Source: an uncultured Acinetobacter sp. (GTDB taxonomy: Bacteria; Cyanobacteriota; Vampirovibrionia; Gastranaerophilales; Gastranaerophilaceae). From it: a stretch of 25,141 bases of DNA. Below the pieces are notes generated by a model. It saw only the letters and a list, made by a program, of their open reading frames with translations, ran no database searches and was not told the DNA's origin. Positions 1 to 7,505 of this stretch are shown piece after piece. Numbering within the stretch: position 1 is the first letter of the stretch; each line of letters starts with the position of its first letter. The translations under genes were made by a program, and so were the position numbers. Location: contig CAMORE010000012.1 of assembly GCA_946623365.1 (NCBI GenBank), forward strand, positions 1 to 25,141, written 5' to 3'.

Positions 1-305
1 GCGGATGCTGGGACAACGCAAAGAAAATTGTAGAAGTTGATATGGCTGAAAAGGGAACTCCGCTTCATGAAGCAACTGTTGTTGGTGATACGGTTGGTGA
101 CCCATTCAAAGATACATCATCTGTTGCAATGAACCCGATAATTAAGTTTACGACTCTGTTTGGACTGTTGGCTATGGAAATAGCTATTGCGCCTGCATTT
201 AAAGAAAATGCTAAAATGTGGGGTCTTGTAATCTTAGTTATCGCTCTGATATTTGTTATTCGTTCTTTCTACGGAATGAGAATACCAAGTAAGAAAAGTG
301 AATAA
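1..305 (+). CDS. hppA: Membrane-bound pyrophosphatase (ion-pumping), C-terminal fragment
   Basis: The gene enters from the left edge; the frame is open from base 3 and stops at 303-305. The visible residues include WDNAKK and then VVGDTVGDPFKDTS, the conserved C-terminal signature of membrane-integral H+/Na+-translocating pyrophosphatases, in which Asp/Lys residues help bind Mg-pyrophosphate. Two hydrophobic segments follow (PIIKFTTLFGLLAMEIAIA and the stretch around GLVILVIALIFVI), matching the last transmembrane helices of the family. The enzyme hydrolyses cytoplasmic PPi and pumps H+ or Na+ outward. The residues that separate K+-dependent from K+-independent types and set ion choice lie mostly upstream, so the pumped ion cannot be assigned. 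A strong hairpin terminator follows 20 bp after the stop. Confidence 0.93.
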   Translation, partial: GCWDNAKKIVEVDMAEKGTPLHEATVVGDTVGDPFKDTSSVAMNPIIKFTTLFGLLAMEIAIAPAFKENAKMWGLVILVIALIFVIRSFYGMRIPSKKSE

Positions 306-325
306 TTAATATTCATCATAAAAAT

Positions 326-361
326 AAACGGCGGCTTCATCCTGAAGCCGCCGTTTATTTT
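326..361. terminator. Bidirectional Rho-independent terminator
   Basis: A 13-bp perfect stem (326-338 with 344-356) with loop ATCCT is followed by a T-rich run, and its A-rich left flank makes it usable on both strands. It sits between the pyrophosphatase gene and the convergent gene on the minus strand. Confidence 0.9.
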
Positions 362-1741
362 TTATGATATTACGCCTTCTTTAATTAATTTTTCTCTTAT
401 TTCTTTTTTTGTTTGAAATTCGGTATCATCTTTAGAAAAATATCTTTTTGCAAGCATTATCGCAGGAGTGACAACTCCGAGAGCTAATATACAAGTGCCA
501 ATATTTGTTCTTATTGAATTTCTTTTTAGCTTTTTAACTTCTTCAAAGAATGTATCAGATTTTACACCTTTGTTTAACGCTGCTTTGTATTGTTCATAGA
601 GCTTATCTACATTTTTGTATACGTTTTTAATTTCGTTAATGTCAATAAATTTTCTTGTGTCAATTTTATCTGTGTATTCAGGTTTTTCAAATATTTTGTA
701 CCATTTTTTAGGTTTTTCATACATTTTGATTAGTTCTGACTCTTTTGCAACTTTTATAATATGGTTTTCCGGATTTTTAAGTATAAACTCATAAATATTC
801 GCTTCTTTCTTCAATTCCAGTGGTGATTTGTGTCCCTTTTTAGCGTTATAAATAGTATCATCATTATTCTTTAATAACGCTTTGAATTCATCAAGGCTTT
901 TTTGAATAGAATTATTGTCAAAAGCATTTTTTAAATTGTTACTTTCTAAAACTTTAGCATCCAGACTTATTGATTTATTATGTTTTTTATTAGATCTGTT
1001 TTCTAAGTATTCTTGAATTTTTCCTCCTGCATAATACATAAAGCAAAGAGTTGACGCCTCTTTTATTCCGTACCCGATAAATTCTTGCGGACTTCTTGAA
1101 TCAGCAAGTCTTTCTGTTGTAATTGCTCCGTCTAAAATCCACATATTTCTGACAGGGGAAAATGCAAAATTCTTAACAATATCTCCCAGACCTTTAAAGG
1201 TTGGATTTGTATTAGAATTTTGCTTTTTGTTTTTATCATCGGTTGATTTTTTATTGTTAAATTCTTTAATCAGATTTTGCTTAATCTTATTTTCTGTATA
1301 AGCTTGTTTTGCCCTTGTTAAGCCTATATAGCTTGCAATAGCCATTGATGTGGAAAAGAAAAATTTATATAAAGCAAGGTTTTTAAATAATCCCTGTTTC
1401 TTGCCTATCTTTTCCAGATTTTTTCTAATCTCTTCTGTTGGTGCATTTTCTTTTATTTTTTCAAAAATATCTTTATTTTTAAGGTTTCTTACATCAAATT
1501 TTGAATCCAAACCGAATGATTTAAAAATAGTTTTATCGAAAAGCCATTTGAAAGCAGGAATTGCACATAACCAAATTATTTCAGTTCCGACTTCATCTAT
1601 GAGCCTGTCTTGTCCTTCTTCTTTTCCGGTTAACATAGAACCGCAAGTCATACCAGTTGTAGCCGCAGTGTCTTTAACCAGAAGCGGGATAAGTGAATTA
1701 GGGTTTCCTAACGTAGAATATATTGCTGCAACATTTACCAT
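362..1741 (-). CDS. Conserved hypothetical protein, membrane-associated
   Basis: I do not recognise a characterised family. The protein has about 459 residues if it starts at the ATG at 1741, which has a G-rich tract 8 bp upstream; an ATG five codons earlier (1756) has nothing resembling a ribosome site. It opens with MVNVAAIYSTLGNPNSL, has a Gly/Thr-rich stretch (AATTGMTCGSMLTGKEEG), hydrophobic patches around AIPAFKWLF and MAIASYIG, a very Lys/Asn-rich middle, and a near-C-terminal transmembrane-like segment (IGTCILALGVVTPAIMLAKRYF) followed by a charged tail. The style resembles lineage-specific proteins of gut Gastranaerophilales (recollection, not a search). It lies alone between two bidirectional terminators. 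Confidence 0.75.
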   Translation of the reverse strand: MVNVAAIYSTLGNPNSLIPLLVKDTAATTGMTCGSMLTGKEEGQDRLIDEVGTEIIWLCAIPAFKWLFDKTIFKSFGLDSKFDVRNLKNKDIFEKIKENAPTEEIRKNLEKIGKKQGLFKNLALYKFFFSTSMAIASYIGLTRAKQAYTENKIKQNLIKEFNNKKSTDDKNKKQNSNTNPTFKGLGDIVKNFAFSPVRNMWILDGAITTERLADSRSPQEFIGYGIKEASTLCFMYYAGGKIQEYLENRSNKKHNKSISLDAKVLESNNLKNAFDNNSIQKSLDEFKALLKNNDDTIYNAKKGHKSPLELKKEANIYEFILKNPENHIIKVAKESELIKMYEKPKKWYKIFEKPEYTDKIDTRKFIDINEIKNVYKNVDKLYEQYKAALNKGVKSDTFFEEVKKLKRNSIRTNIGTCILALGVVTPAIMLAKRYFSKDDTEFQTKKEIREKLIKEGVIS

Positions 1742-1863
1742 AATTACAGCCCCCATATTAAGTTCATTAATTTTTTACTATGCTTGTTCATACTGCACCT
1801 ACTTTCTTTATAAAACTTGAAAATAATAAAAATTGACTATATGTAAAGAAATGTTTACAAATA

Positions 1864-1894
1864 AAAACTCCCGCTTAAAATAAGCGGGAGTTTT
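1864..1894. terminator. Bidirectional Rho-independent terminator
   Basis: A 14-bp perfect stem (AAAACTCCCGCTTA, 1864-1877, with 1881-1894) has a 3-nt loop and A/T tracts on both sides. It lies directly downstream of the rpoZ-like gene on the minus strand and upstream of the 459-aa gene. Confidence 0.88.
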
Positions 1895-1913
1895 AAACTT
1901 TATTTTCCTGAAC

Positions 1914-2159
1914 CTAGCCAACCAATTCTGTATCGTCTGCTTCTGAAGCTTTAACCATAATGGCATGTTCTACCGGATTTTCCTTTTTATATGGATTTTC
2001 ATTAACTGCCGCTTCTTCAAAACCAAACTCGTCTCGGGCTTTTTTCATTTGAGTTTCATCAACTAATTTTTTAGCCAGTTCTGCAATTTCATAAACTAAT
2101 TTATAACGATTATCAGTTTTCTCGTTTAGTTCCCATGCTACTTTAATAATTTGATCCAT
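1914..2159 (-). CDS. rpoZ: RNA polymerase omega subunit-like protein
   Basis: This 81-residue protein contains NRYKLVYEIAELAKKLVDE, matching the conserved omega helix (family pattern 'sRY.LV..aA.RAr.L'), and near the C-terminus PVEHAIMVKASE, the usual second conserved block ('kPv..Ai.ei...'). Omega binds the beta-prime C-terminal region and assists polymerase assembly. The length fits omega (about 70-90 aa). The ATG is preceded by AGAGGT at proper spacing, and a promoter is visible upstream on the same strand. The acidic C-terminal tail is not typical, so the assignment rests on the central helix. It is monocistronic, ending at a strong terminator. Confidence 0.68.
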   Translation of the reverse strand: MDQIIKVAWELNEKTDNRYKLVYEIAELAKKLVDETQMKKARDEFGFEEAAVNENPYKKENPVEHAIMVKASEADDTELVG

Positions 2160-2197
2160 TTGTTACCTCTTTGATTAAGATATTAACAATTACTTAG

Positions 2198-2226
2198 ATT
2201 GTATAATGCTGAAAAAAAATTGTAAA
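2198..2226 (-). promoter_or_regulatory. Probable sigma-70 promoter of the rpoZ-like gene
   Basis: On the minus strand, TTTACA (2226-2221), a 17-bp spacer and TACAAT (2203-2198) stand about 40 bp upstream of the start codon. Both hexamers deviate by one or two bases from consensus. This is sequence inspection only. Confidence 0.5.
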
Positions 2227-2654
2227 GCGTTAGAGCGTTAATTATTGCAAATTTATTTTTTCTCAGATTATTATAAAATCAAGAAAAACAAAGGATATAA
2301 ATGGACAGATATTACTCAAAAGGATTCAGACGGTTTATATAACTTTTAACCTTGCACCTTTTGAGAGAAGTCGAATTTCTTAATAATTAGTAAGATTGAC
2401 TAAATTCAATCAATTCAAGATAGTTTGTAGACTTCAATCTACCGACTCGTTATTAATAATTTATTTGTTTATTTATATTTTTTCATAAACACATTGACTC
2501 TCTTCTATATTACATTCGAGGTGTGGCATTTCTAATCATAAATGTATATTAAGTTTTGTAAAAATTAGGCTTTAAAATAAGCAATTATGCAATTCAAATT
2601 GTTTTTTAATATACATAAGGTATTTTAAATGTAAGAGAAAAGGAGATGCAAGAG
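2227..2654. other. Intergenic region, no confident gene
   Basis: About 430 bp of very AT-rich DNA. The only coding-like item is a 13-codon ORF at 2301-2342 preceded by AAAGGA, too short to support. A good Shine-Dalgarno site AGGAG (2641-2645) belongs to the next gene. I see no RNA gene, repeat family or clear promoter. Confidence 0.5.
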
Positions 2655-3422
2655 ATGGCTAAGTTTAAGATGCTTGGTGCAATGGCGATGATTGCAACAG
2701 GACTTGTAGGGTTTGCAGGATACAAGTACGACCAAAAAACAAAACGCAAACATGTTAGCAACACGTTTGCCAAAGAAAGTATTCAAGATAACTCTGTAAC
2801 CGGTTTTAAAATATCAGATATTAATAACAAGTATTTAAAAGAGCTTGCAATGAGCATTGACAAAAATCCTATTCACAAAGGCAAAAAATCCGGTGTATTA
2901 GAGAATGGCAAAGAAATGTCAATATTCTTGCAAAAAGCGAGTAATATTATATATTTTAACAAAAAAGAGTCACAATCAGCAGCACAAGTTGTAAACAACA
3001 TTGCAGACAGCGCAAATGAAGATACATATATTGACTTCAAACAATATTGCTACAGAAGAGGCGATAACGGGCATCAAAAGAGCAAATTATGGCCAATACT
3101 GGATAGAATGGATGAACGATTCGGTTCAAAGACAAATGTATCTTTGCTAAAAGAGAATAATGAACAAAAAATTACTGACGATTATGAAATTGAGAAAGGA
3201 TATTCTTATGAAGATTTGGTAAGAATTTTTTATCCTTCGTTGGTACAATTCTGCAATGGAAGTATGAATACTGCCGTATTCATATTTAAATACCAAGCAG
3301 GAATTGATGATGATGAGCAAACTCAACAAGGAACAATAAAACTTCCTGAAAAAATCAACGGGTGCAAGATTAATAAAAACGGATTTAAGAAATTAAAAAA
3401 TTTGAGAAAAGTCAATGCATAA
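2655..3422 (+). CDS. Hypothetical protein with N-terminal membrane anchor
   Basis: The protein has about 255 residues. I choose the ATG at 2655 because AGGAG at 2641-2645 is 9 bp upstream; the ATG at 2646 directly abuts that site. The N-terminus (FKMLGAMAMIATGLVGFAGY) is one transmembrane segment or uncleaved signal anchor, followed by a basic stretch KTKRKH and a soluble body without cysteine pairs or a recognisable catalytic motif. Near the C-terminus a DDDEQ stretch precedes a basic tail (KKLKNLRK). I do not recognise the family. It stands alone, convergent with the permease gene downstream. Confidence 0.7.
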   Translation: MAKFKMLGAMAMIATGLVGFAGYKYDQKTKRKHVSNTFAKESIQDNSVTGFKISDINNKYLKELAMSIDKNPIHKGKKSGVLENGKEMSIFLQKASNIIYFNKKESQSAAQVVNNIADSANEDTYIDFKQYCYRRGDNGHQKSKLWPILDRMDERFGSKTNVSLLKENNEQKITDDYEIEKGYSYEDLVRIFYPSLVQFCNGSMNTAVFIFKYQAGIDDDEQTQQGTIKLPEKINGCKINKNGFKKLKNLRKVNA

Positions 3423-3439
3423 TTTATAAGTAAAATTTT

Positions 3440-4465
3440 TTAATCTAATTTTTTTAAATATAGTTCTTCATACAACACAGCAACAGTAGCGGCAATTGCG
3501 GGAGCAAAAACAACTCCGGCGACACCGATATATTTTGCTGCTATAAATATAAAAATAAATATAAGAATCGGATGTATATTCATAAATTTACTAAAAATAT
3601 ACGGGCGTACAAAATTATTTTCTATTAATTGTGCCAAAGCGAATACTCCCACTACGCAAAGTATAGCAGCTGCGCCTGATTCATACACAGTAATCAAACA
3701 TATTATCAGGGCTAACGCAGGACCTGCTACAGGAATAATATCCAAAATTGCAGTAATGATTGAAAGCAATAAAGCATAAGGAACTTTACAAATCAGCAGT
3801 CCTATAAACATTACAACTCCAACACTGAGAGAAGTCGTAACAAGTGCAATAAGGTATCCGCCAATTTTATTTGATATAATCTGCCCTACTTCTTCTGCTC
3901 TTTCTCTCATATGTGAAGGAAATGATTTAAGAAAATAGCTTTTTATATTTACTTTATCTGATACAAAATTAAAAATAAAAATAACAGACACAATCAAATA
4001 CATACATCCTTGTGCAACACATTTTCCTATATCGACAAAACGTGACAATATATCAGTAGCAGATAGTGAAACCTGATCCATTATACTGTCCACATCACTT
4101 GCAAGGAATTTAAAATTCTTTAAAACCGGCAATCCAAATACAAATTCATCAAAATTGTCAATATAATGAGGTAATTTGTCCATTAAATGACTTATTTGCT
4201 CAAAAGCTAGTAATCCAATCGGAATTAGTACTGCTAAAATAACAAGTAGAATTCCAATTGTGACAATATCTGTTGCAATTCCTCTGGATATTTTTTCTGA
4301 TAATTTGTCAACTAACGGATTTATAGAGCAAGCTATAACAAAAGATGCAAACAACATCATTGCTATGTCTTCACAATTAAATATAAAAAACAAGAACAAC
4401 ATTAAAATCAAAAAAAATGTAATATTTTTAATATTAATATATTTTTTTATAAAATCTTCAAACAT
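3440..4465 (-). CDS. AI-2E family transporter / permease
   Basis: The 341-residue polytopic membrane protein has about eight hydrophobic segments, including two N-terminal helices followed by INPLVDKLSEKISRGIATDI and a pair of C-terminal helices. The C-terminal half carries the family hallmarks: IPVAGPALALIICLI, LIENNFVRPYIFSKFM-x-IHPILI, and GVAGVVFAPAIAA. This is the AI-2E / PerM / YdiK superfamily (PF01594); members have been linked to autoinducer-2 export or Na+/H+ antiport, so the substrate cannot be named. Length is typical. GAGGGG lies 6 bp before the ATG. It is tail-to-tail with the anchored hypothetical gene, 17 bp apart, with no obvious hairpin between them. Confidence 0.9.
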   Translation of the reverse strand: MFEDFIKKYINIKNITFFLILMLFLFFIFNCEDIAMMLFASFVIACSINPLVDKLSEKISRGIATDIVTIGILLVILAVLIPIGLLAFEQISHLMDKLPHYIDNFDEFVFGLPVLKNFKFLASDVDSIMDQVSLSATDILSRFVDIGKCVAQGCMYLIVSVIFIFNFVSDKVNIKSYFLKSFPSHMRERAEEVGQIISNKIGGYLIALVTTSLSVGVVMFIGLLICKVPYALLLSIITAILDIIPVAGPALALIICLITVYESGAAAILCVVGVFALAQLIENNFVRPYIFSKFMNIHPILIFIFIFIAAKYIGVAGVVFAPAIAATVAVLYEELYLKKLD

Positions 4466-4779
4466 ACAAACCCCTCGCTACCCCAAATTATTAATATATA
4501 AAATAGATAATACAAATTTATAATATTATCAAGATGTTATGCAATTTAAACTCATAATCATTTGTAAGAAGTACTGTCAGTTAGAAAATTTGGTATAGGC
4601 ATATTGAGAATTATTTTGCGCAAATAATTGCACCTGTAAAATAACACATGGTTTGAGAAAAAGTAACAGAGAGTTTGAGAAATTATTATATAAAATTATA
4701 TAAAAATATTGAAATTTGTTGCAAAATATGTAACAATAATATTATTAAACAGTTTGTTTAACTAACAAAATTATACTCG

Positions 4780-4825
4780 CCACAAATATATTTTGTGGTT
4801 CAAATGACAGGCTATAATGCCTGTC
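4780..4825 (+). other. Tandem hairpins in the NYN gene upstream region
   Basis: Two adjacent inverted repeats are separated by seven bases: CCACAAA (4780-4786) with TTTGTGG (4792-4798), and GACAGGC (4806-4812) with GCCTGTC (4819-4825) around a TATAAT loop. Neither is followed by a clean T-run. They could be operator sites or a terminator remnant. The rest of 4466-4779 is featureless AT-rich DNA. Confidence 0.4.
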
Positions 4826-4827
4826 GT

Positions 4828-4856
4828 TTGCGTTATATATAAAAATATTCTATAAT
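4828..4856 (+). promoter_or_regulatory. Promoter with -10 box next to the start codon (NYN gene)
   Basis: TTGCGT (4828-4833), a 17-bp spacer and TATAAT (4851-4856). Only seven bases separate the -10 box from the ATG at 4864 and there is no Shine-Dalgarno site, so transcription would start at or just before the start codon (a leaderless mRNA). Confidence 0.5.
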
Positions 4857-4863
4857 AAATCTA

Positions 4864-5520
4864 ATGGAAAGAAAAAGAGTTCTAGCATTAATAGACGGAT
4901 TTAATTATTATCACAAACTTACTTTGTATCAGAAAAATCAAAATGTTTGTGTAAAGTGGCTTGATTATATGTCTTTGCTAAAATCTGCAATCAAAAGTCA
5001 TTTAAGAACTGAGGATTTTGATATTGAAGTTATTTTCTTTACAGCAATAGCAACACATAGAAGTATAGAATCACAAGCAAGACACCGCTTGTATTTAAAA
5101 GCATTAAAAACATCAGGTGTTAAAGTTATTTTAGGCGAATTCAAGGAAAAATATATTTATCCCTGTAAAGACTGCAAACAAAAGCATTTTGACGAAAAAA
5201 TATTAAAACATGAAGAAAAGCACACAGATGTAAATGTTGCAATTACTCTGCTTGAAAAAGCTATGACGGATAGTTTTGATAGAGCATATTTGCTGAGTGA
5301 AGATAATGACTATGTTCCTGTTGTTAAGCGAGTAAAAGAACTTTATCCGAATAAAGAAATTATAATATGCCCTCCGCCGCAAAAGAATTATTGTGTACAT
5401 AGTCTGCTAACAGCGAGCAAAGAACCTGATTTTTATCGTTTCCGTTGGAATCAAATTAAACATTTTCAATTTCCTGATGAATATGAAGGTTTAAATAATC
5501 CTTGGATAGTAAAAGATTAG
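4864..5520 (+). CDS. NYN-domain (PIN-like) nuclease
   Basis: The protein has 218 residues. It starts with VLALIDGFNYYHKL, the strand-1 motif of NYN/DUF88 (LabA-like) domains, with D11 and N14. Further conserved acidic residues lie at D122 (KHTDVNVA) and in the SEDNDYVPVV motif (D147/D149), together forming the metal-binding nuclease centre seen in PIN-like RNases. An inserted C101-x2-C104 pair with nearby His residues suggests a small zinc-binding loop, common in this subfamily. The likely activity is RNA cleavage; the target is unknown. The start has no ribosome site but an adjacent -10 box. The next gene begins 8 bp downstream, suggesting an operon. Confidence 0.82.
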   Translation: MERKRVLALIDGFNYYHKLTLYQKNQNVCVKWLDYMSLLKSAIKSHLRTEDFDIEVIFFTAIATHRSIESQARHRLYLKALKTSGVKVILGEFKEKYIYPCKDCKQKHFDEKILKHEEKHTDVNVAITLLEKAMTDSFDRAYLLSEDNDYVPVVKRVKELYPNKEIIICPPPQKNYCVHSLLTASKEPDFYRFRWNQIKHFQFPDEYEGLNNPWIVKD

Positions 5521-5528
5521 AGGTCATA

Positions 5529-6467
5529 ATGGCAGAAGAAGTCAAACCAATAAAAACAGAGAGAATTGATAATCCTGACGGAACATATACAATAAATGAG
5601 TGGTATAAGACAGGCAAAGAAATAGCTATTTCCTATTTAAGTAATACTTTTTTAAACGAAGAAATTCATAGCACTGTAATATATAATAAACCACTACAAG
5701 GCTGGAAATGCATCAAAAGAATAATGACTCCAGAAACAAAAATATTAAAAGCTGATTATTACTCTGATATTAAATGTCAAAAATTATTACAACAAGAAGA
5801 ATATATTTATAATCAAGATGCTTATATAGTAAAACTTAAAGAATATACAGATAGTACTTCTATGATAACAACATACAATTATAAAGATAAAATAATTTGT
5901 AGAGAGCATTATGATGATATGGATTGGAAAAATTTAAGTTTTACAGAAAAACCAATTTATTGTGAAAATGGAAAATTTGAGAATTGGGTGGTTTATCCTT
6001 CTATTGAGGGTGAGGGTTTTCTTTCTTGTATAGGATATTATGATAGTGAAGAAGACTTAATTAATAAGGGATTCCCTAAAATTAAAAAATGTTATAAAGA
6101 TAAAGATTTTCAAAATCTTTTAATGACATCTTATTATACTGTTAACAAGGATTTGTCTTATATAGAAAAGGTTATTTATGCGAATGGACCACATAATAAT
6201 CATTTATCTTTTATCCAGTATTTTGATAAATATAATAACATAAAATGTGTATATTATTATTTTGATAATAATTTTTATAATTTAGATTTTTCTGCAAAAA
6301 CAAAATACCAGAAAAAAACATATATTAATTTTATTGAATATAAACAAGCTAATAATGGCTTCTATACACTTCTTTTAAAATATGATTATGATAAAAATTT
6401 AATATACAAAAAGCAATACAAATTCAAAGGCATATTAGCACATATTTTATTTTGGCTGGCAAGATAA
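5529..6467 (+). CDS. Hypothetical protein with YD-like repeats
   Basis: This is a 312-residue protein starting at the ATG at 5529, which is preceded by GAGG at good spacing and lies 8 bp after the NYN gene; an earlier in-frame ATG overlaps that gene and lacks a ribosome site. It is rich in Tyr, Asn, Asp and Lys, with recurring short blocks of the form (Y/F)-x-x-x-N-x-(D/N)-x-x-Y, reminiscent of degenerate toxin_YD or MORN-like beta repeats, but too divergent to assign. There is no signal peptide. The C-terminus ends with a short hydrophobic stretch (ILAHILFWLA). Co-transcription with the NYN nuclease is likely; a functional link is not shown. Confidence 0.65.
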   Translation: MAEEVKPIKTERIDNPDGTYTINEWYKTGKEIAISYLSNTFLNEEIHSTVIYNKPLQGWKCIKRIMTPETKILKADYYSDIKCQKLLQQEEYIYNQDAYIVKLKEYTDSTSMITTYNYKDKIICREHYDDMDWKNLSFTEKPIYCENGKFENWVVYPSIEGEGFLSCIGYYDSEEDLINKGFPKIKKCYKDKDFQNLLMTSYYTVNKDLSYIEKVIYANGPHNNHLSFIQYFDKYNNIKCVYYYFDNNFYNLDFSAKTKYQKKTYINFIEYKQANNGFYTLLLKYDYDKNLIYKKQYKFKGILAHILFWLAR

Positions 6468-6469
6468 CA

Positions 6470-6541
6470 GGTTCCGTTTGGTTCCTTTAAAAAGTTCCGT
6501 TAAGGTTCCGTTTGTAACAGAAAAATTATTTTTTACGGAAC
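6470..6541. repeat. Cluster of GGTTCCGTT direct repeats with inverted copy
   Basis: GGTTCCGTTTG occurs exactly at 6470-6480 and 6504-6514. Related copies are GGTTCCTTT (from 6480) and AGTTCCGTTA (6493-6502), so starts are spaced by 10, 13 and 11 bp. An inverted ACGGAAC lies at 6535-6541, and TTGTAAC/GTTACAA arms surround part of the cluster. Helical spacing suggests protein-binding sites. It immediately follows the 312-aa gene. 6542-6789 is AT-rich with nothing recognisable. Confidence 0.5.
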
Positions 6542-6789
6542 TATTGTTACAAAATATTATTATTAAATTCTATAGTATAAAAATTTTAAATACATAGAAA
6601 ATTGTGACTTTAGAACATATCTATTATTAATGTGTGAGAAATTATAACTACTTTTTTTACAAAATCAAATTTTAATTTTTCCAAAACCCTAACAATAGCA
6701 CTCTACACCTCTCTTTAATTGTTTTCTGCCTAGTTCCGCTTTTTCTGATTTCTTTTGTTCTTTTACACCGAAACTTAATTATAGTATGC

Positions 6790-7190
6790 AAAAACAACAA
6801 AAAACCCGAAGAATACAACTAACCGTACAGTCCGCAAAAAGAGAAGTTTAGTCCAATGGGGTGTACGCTTAGTCTTACTCCTTCCCACCCCTCAAACTCA
6901 AACAACTAGCGAACTTGCCCGAAAAATAACACTACCCGTACAAACCTAATCGGACATTAAAATACAGCACCCAACCCACTGGATAAATGTCACGTTTGCT
7001 GAGAGGGGCGAACCCCTGTTTCGGGAGAAACAGGCGTGAAATTCCGAGTTCTTGAGTCTTGGAGTTTTGACAAAAAAATATGCCGCAACTCACTCTGCCG
7101 CAGGAAAAACCGAACCGTTGAGGTTTTTCCGAGAGGGTTGTGCTCGACACAACATCCGAGAAAGGCTCATTTTTAAAAACTACAAGCAAT
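6790..7190 (-). other. GC-richer intergenic stretch with consecutive hairpins
   Basis: This stretch is visibly richer in G+C than its surroundings and contains four hairpins in about 150 bp: AGGGG/CCCCT (7004-7017), CTGTTT/AAACAG (7016-7033), GGAAAAACC/GGTTTTTCC (7103-7130) and GTTGTG/CACAAC (7137-7153). An 85-codon minus-strand ORF (7189-6932) crosses it but has no ribosome site and an atypical composition. It could be a structured RNA, a dispersed intergenic repeat, or debris of an earlier integration. The 21-mer at 7071-7091 is identical to the sequence at the tRNA 3' end at 18016-18036. Confidence 0.4.
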
Positions 7191-7213
7191 AAAAAAACAC
7201 CAACAGGTGGTGT
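7191..7213 (-). terminator. Original terminator of the tRNA-Phe gene, stranded by integration
   Basis: Read on the minus strand, the tRNA 3' fragment (7271-7228) is followed by CCA, TTTTT, then a hairpin with stem ACACCA/TGGTGT (7213-7208 with 7202-7197) and a run of seven T (7197-7191). This is a typical tRNA terminator, now separated from the functional tRNA by the whole element. Confidence 0.8.
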
Positions 7214-7227
7214 CTTTTTAAAAATGG

Positions 7228-7271
7228 TGCCGCAACTCGGAATTGAACCAAGGACACAGGGATTTTCAGTC
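7228..7271. repeat. Left attachment site (tRNA-Phe 3' fragment, attL/attR core)
   Basis: The 44 bases are identical to 18026-18069 and correspond to the 3' 44 nt of tRNA-Phe, from the anticodon loop to the discriminator base. On the outer side the encoded CCA (complement of TGG at 7225-7227) and a terminator remain, so this copy is the original chromosomal 3' end. The identity stops abruptly at 7272. Confidence 0.92.
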
Positions 7272-7325
7272 GGTGTTTTAATAAAAGTTTATAAAAATTT
7301 GTAATAACAATTTTATTAATATTAC

Positions 7326-7354
7326 TTGTTTTTAGCGTTTTATTGTGTTATAAT
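7326..7354 (+). promoter_or_regulatory. Integrase promoter
   Basis: TTGTTT (7326-7331), 17-bp spacer, TATAAT (7349-7354). Transcription would start near 7361, about 145 bp before the integrase ATG. The arm-type sites at 7389-7410 lie just inside the predicted transcript start, so integrase binding could repress its own gene (inference). Confidence 0.6.
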
Positions 7355-7388
7355 TTTTTATGTAATTTTATAAGTTTTTATAAAATTA

Positions 7389-7410
7389 CTGTACCAAAAT
7401 TGTACCAAAA
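7389..7410. repeat. Left arm-type integrase sites (TGTACCAAAA x2)
   Basis: Two tandem copies of TGTACCAAA(A/T) with 11-bp spacing. A matching 22-bp block differing at one base lies at 17934-17955 in the same orientation, 71 bp inside the other att core. Direct repeats near both ends of an integrated element are the expected arm-binding sites for a tyrosine integrase. Confidence 0.65.
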
Positions 7411-7428
7411 AATTAAAAAGGTTCTAAA

Positions 7429-7497
7429 ATGGATGAAATTATACAAACAATAGACTTGCTTATGGATAGAACAAAACCAAATAAAATAGGATTTTAG
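7429..7497 (+). CDS. Possible 22-aa leader peptide upstream of integrase
   Basis: A 22-codon ORF (starting MDEIIQT, ending NKIGF) is preceded by AAGG at about 8 bp and ends 8 bp before the integrase ATG. The spacing suggests translational coupling or a leader peptide, but such an ORF could occur by chance. Confidence 0.25.
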   Translation: MDEIIQTIDLLMDRTKPNKIGF

Positions 7498-7505
7498 GCA
7501 GACTA

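Noticed and set aside
1350..1820. 156-codon plus-strand ORF opposite the 459-aa gene
   Set aside because: Hydrophobic antisense shadow of a well-supported gene, with no ribosome site.
2301..2342. 13-codon ORF with AAAGGA upstream
   Set aside because: Too short, no neighbouring evidence, and such matches occur by chance in AT-rich DNA.
4806..4825. TATAAT in the loop of the GACAGGC hairpin as the NYN promoter
   Set aside because: The TATAAT at 4851-4856 is better placed relative to the start; the loop copy has no -35 partner.
6932..7189. 85-codon minus-strand ORF in the hairpin-rich intergenic block
   Set aside because: No ribosome site, unusual composition, and the frame runs straight through strong hairpins and a tRNA-like remnant; treated as non-coding structure.
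7228..7271. Left tRNA-Phe fragment as a second tRNA gene
   Set aside because: Only the 3' 44 nt are present; the D arm and 5' acceptor strand are missing, so it is an attachment site.
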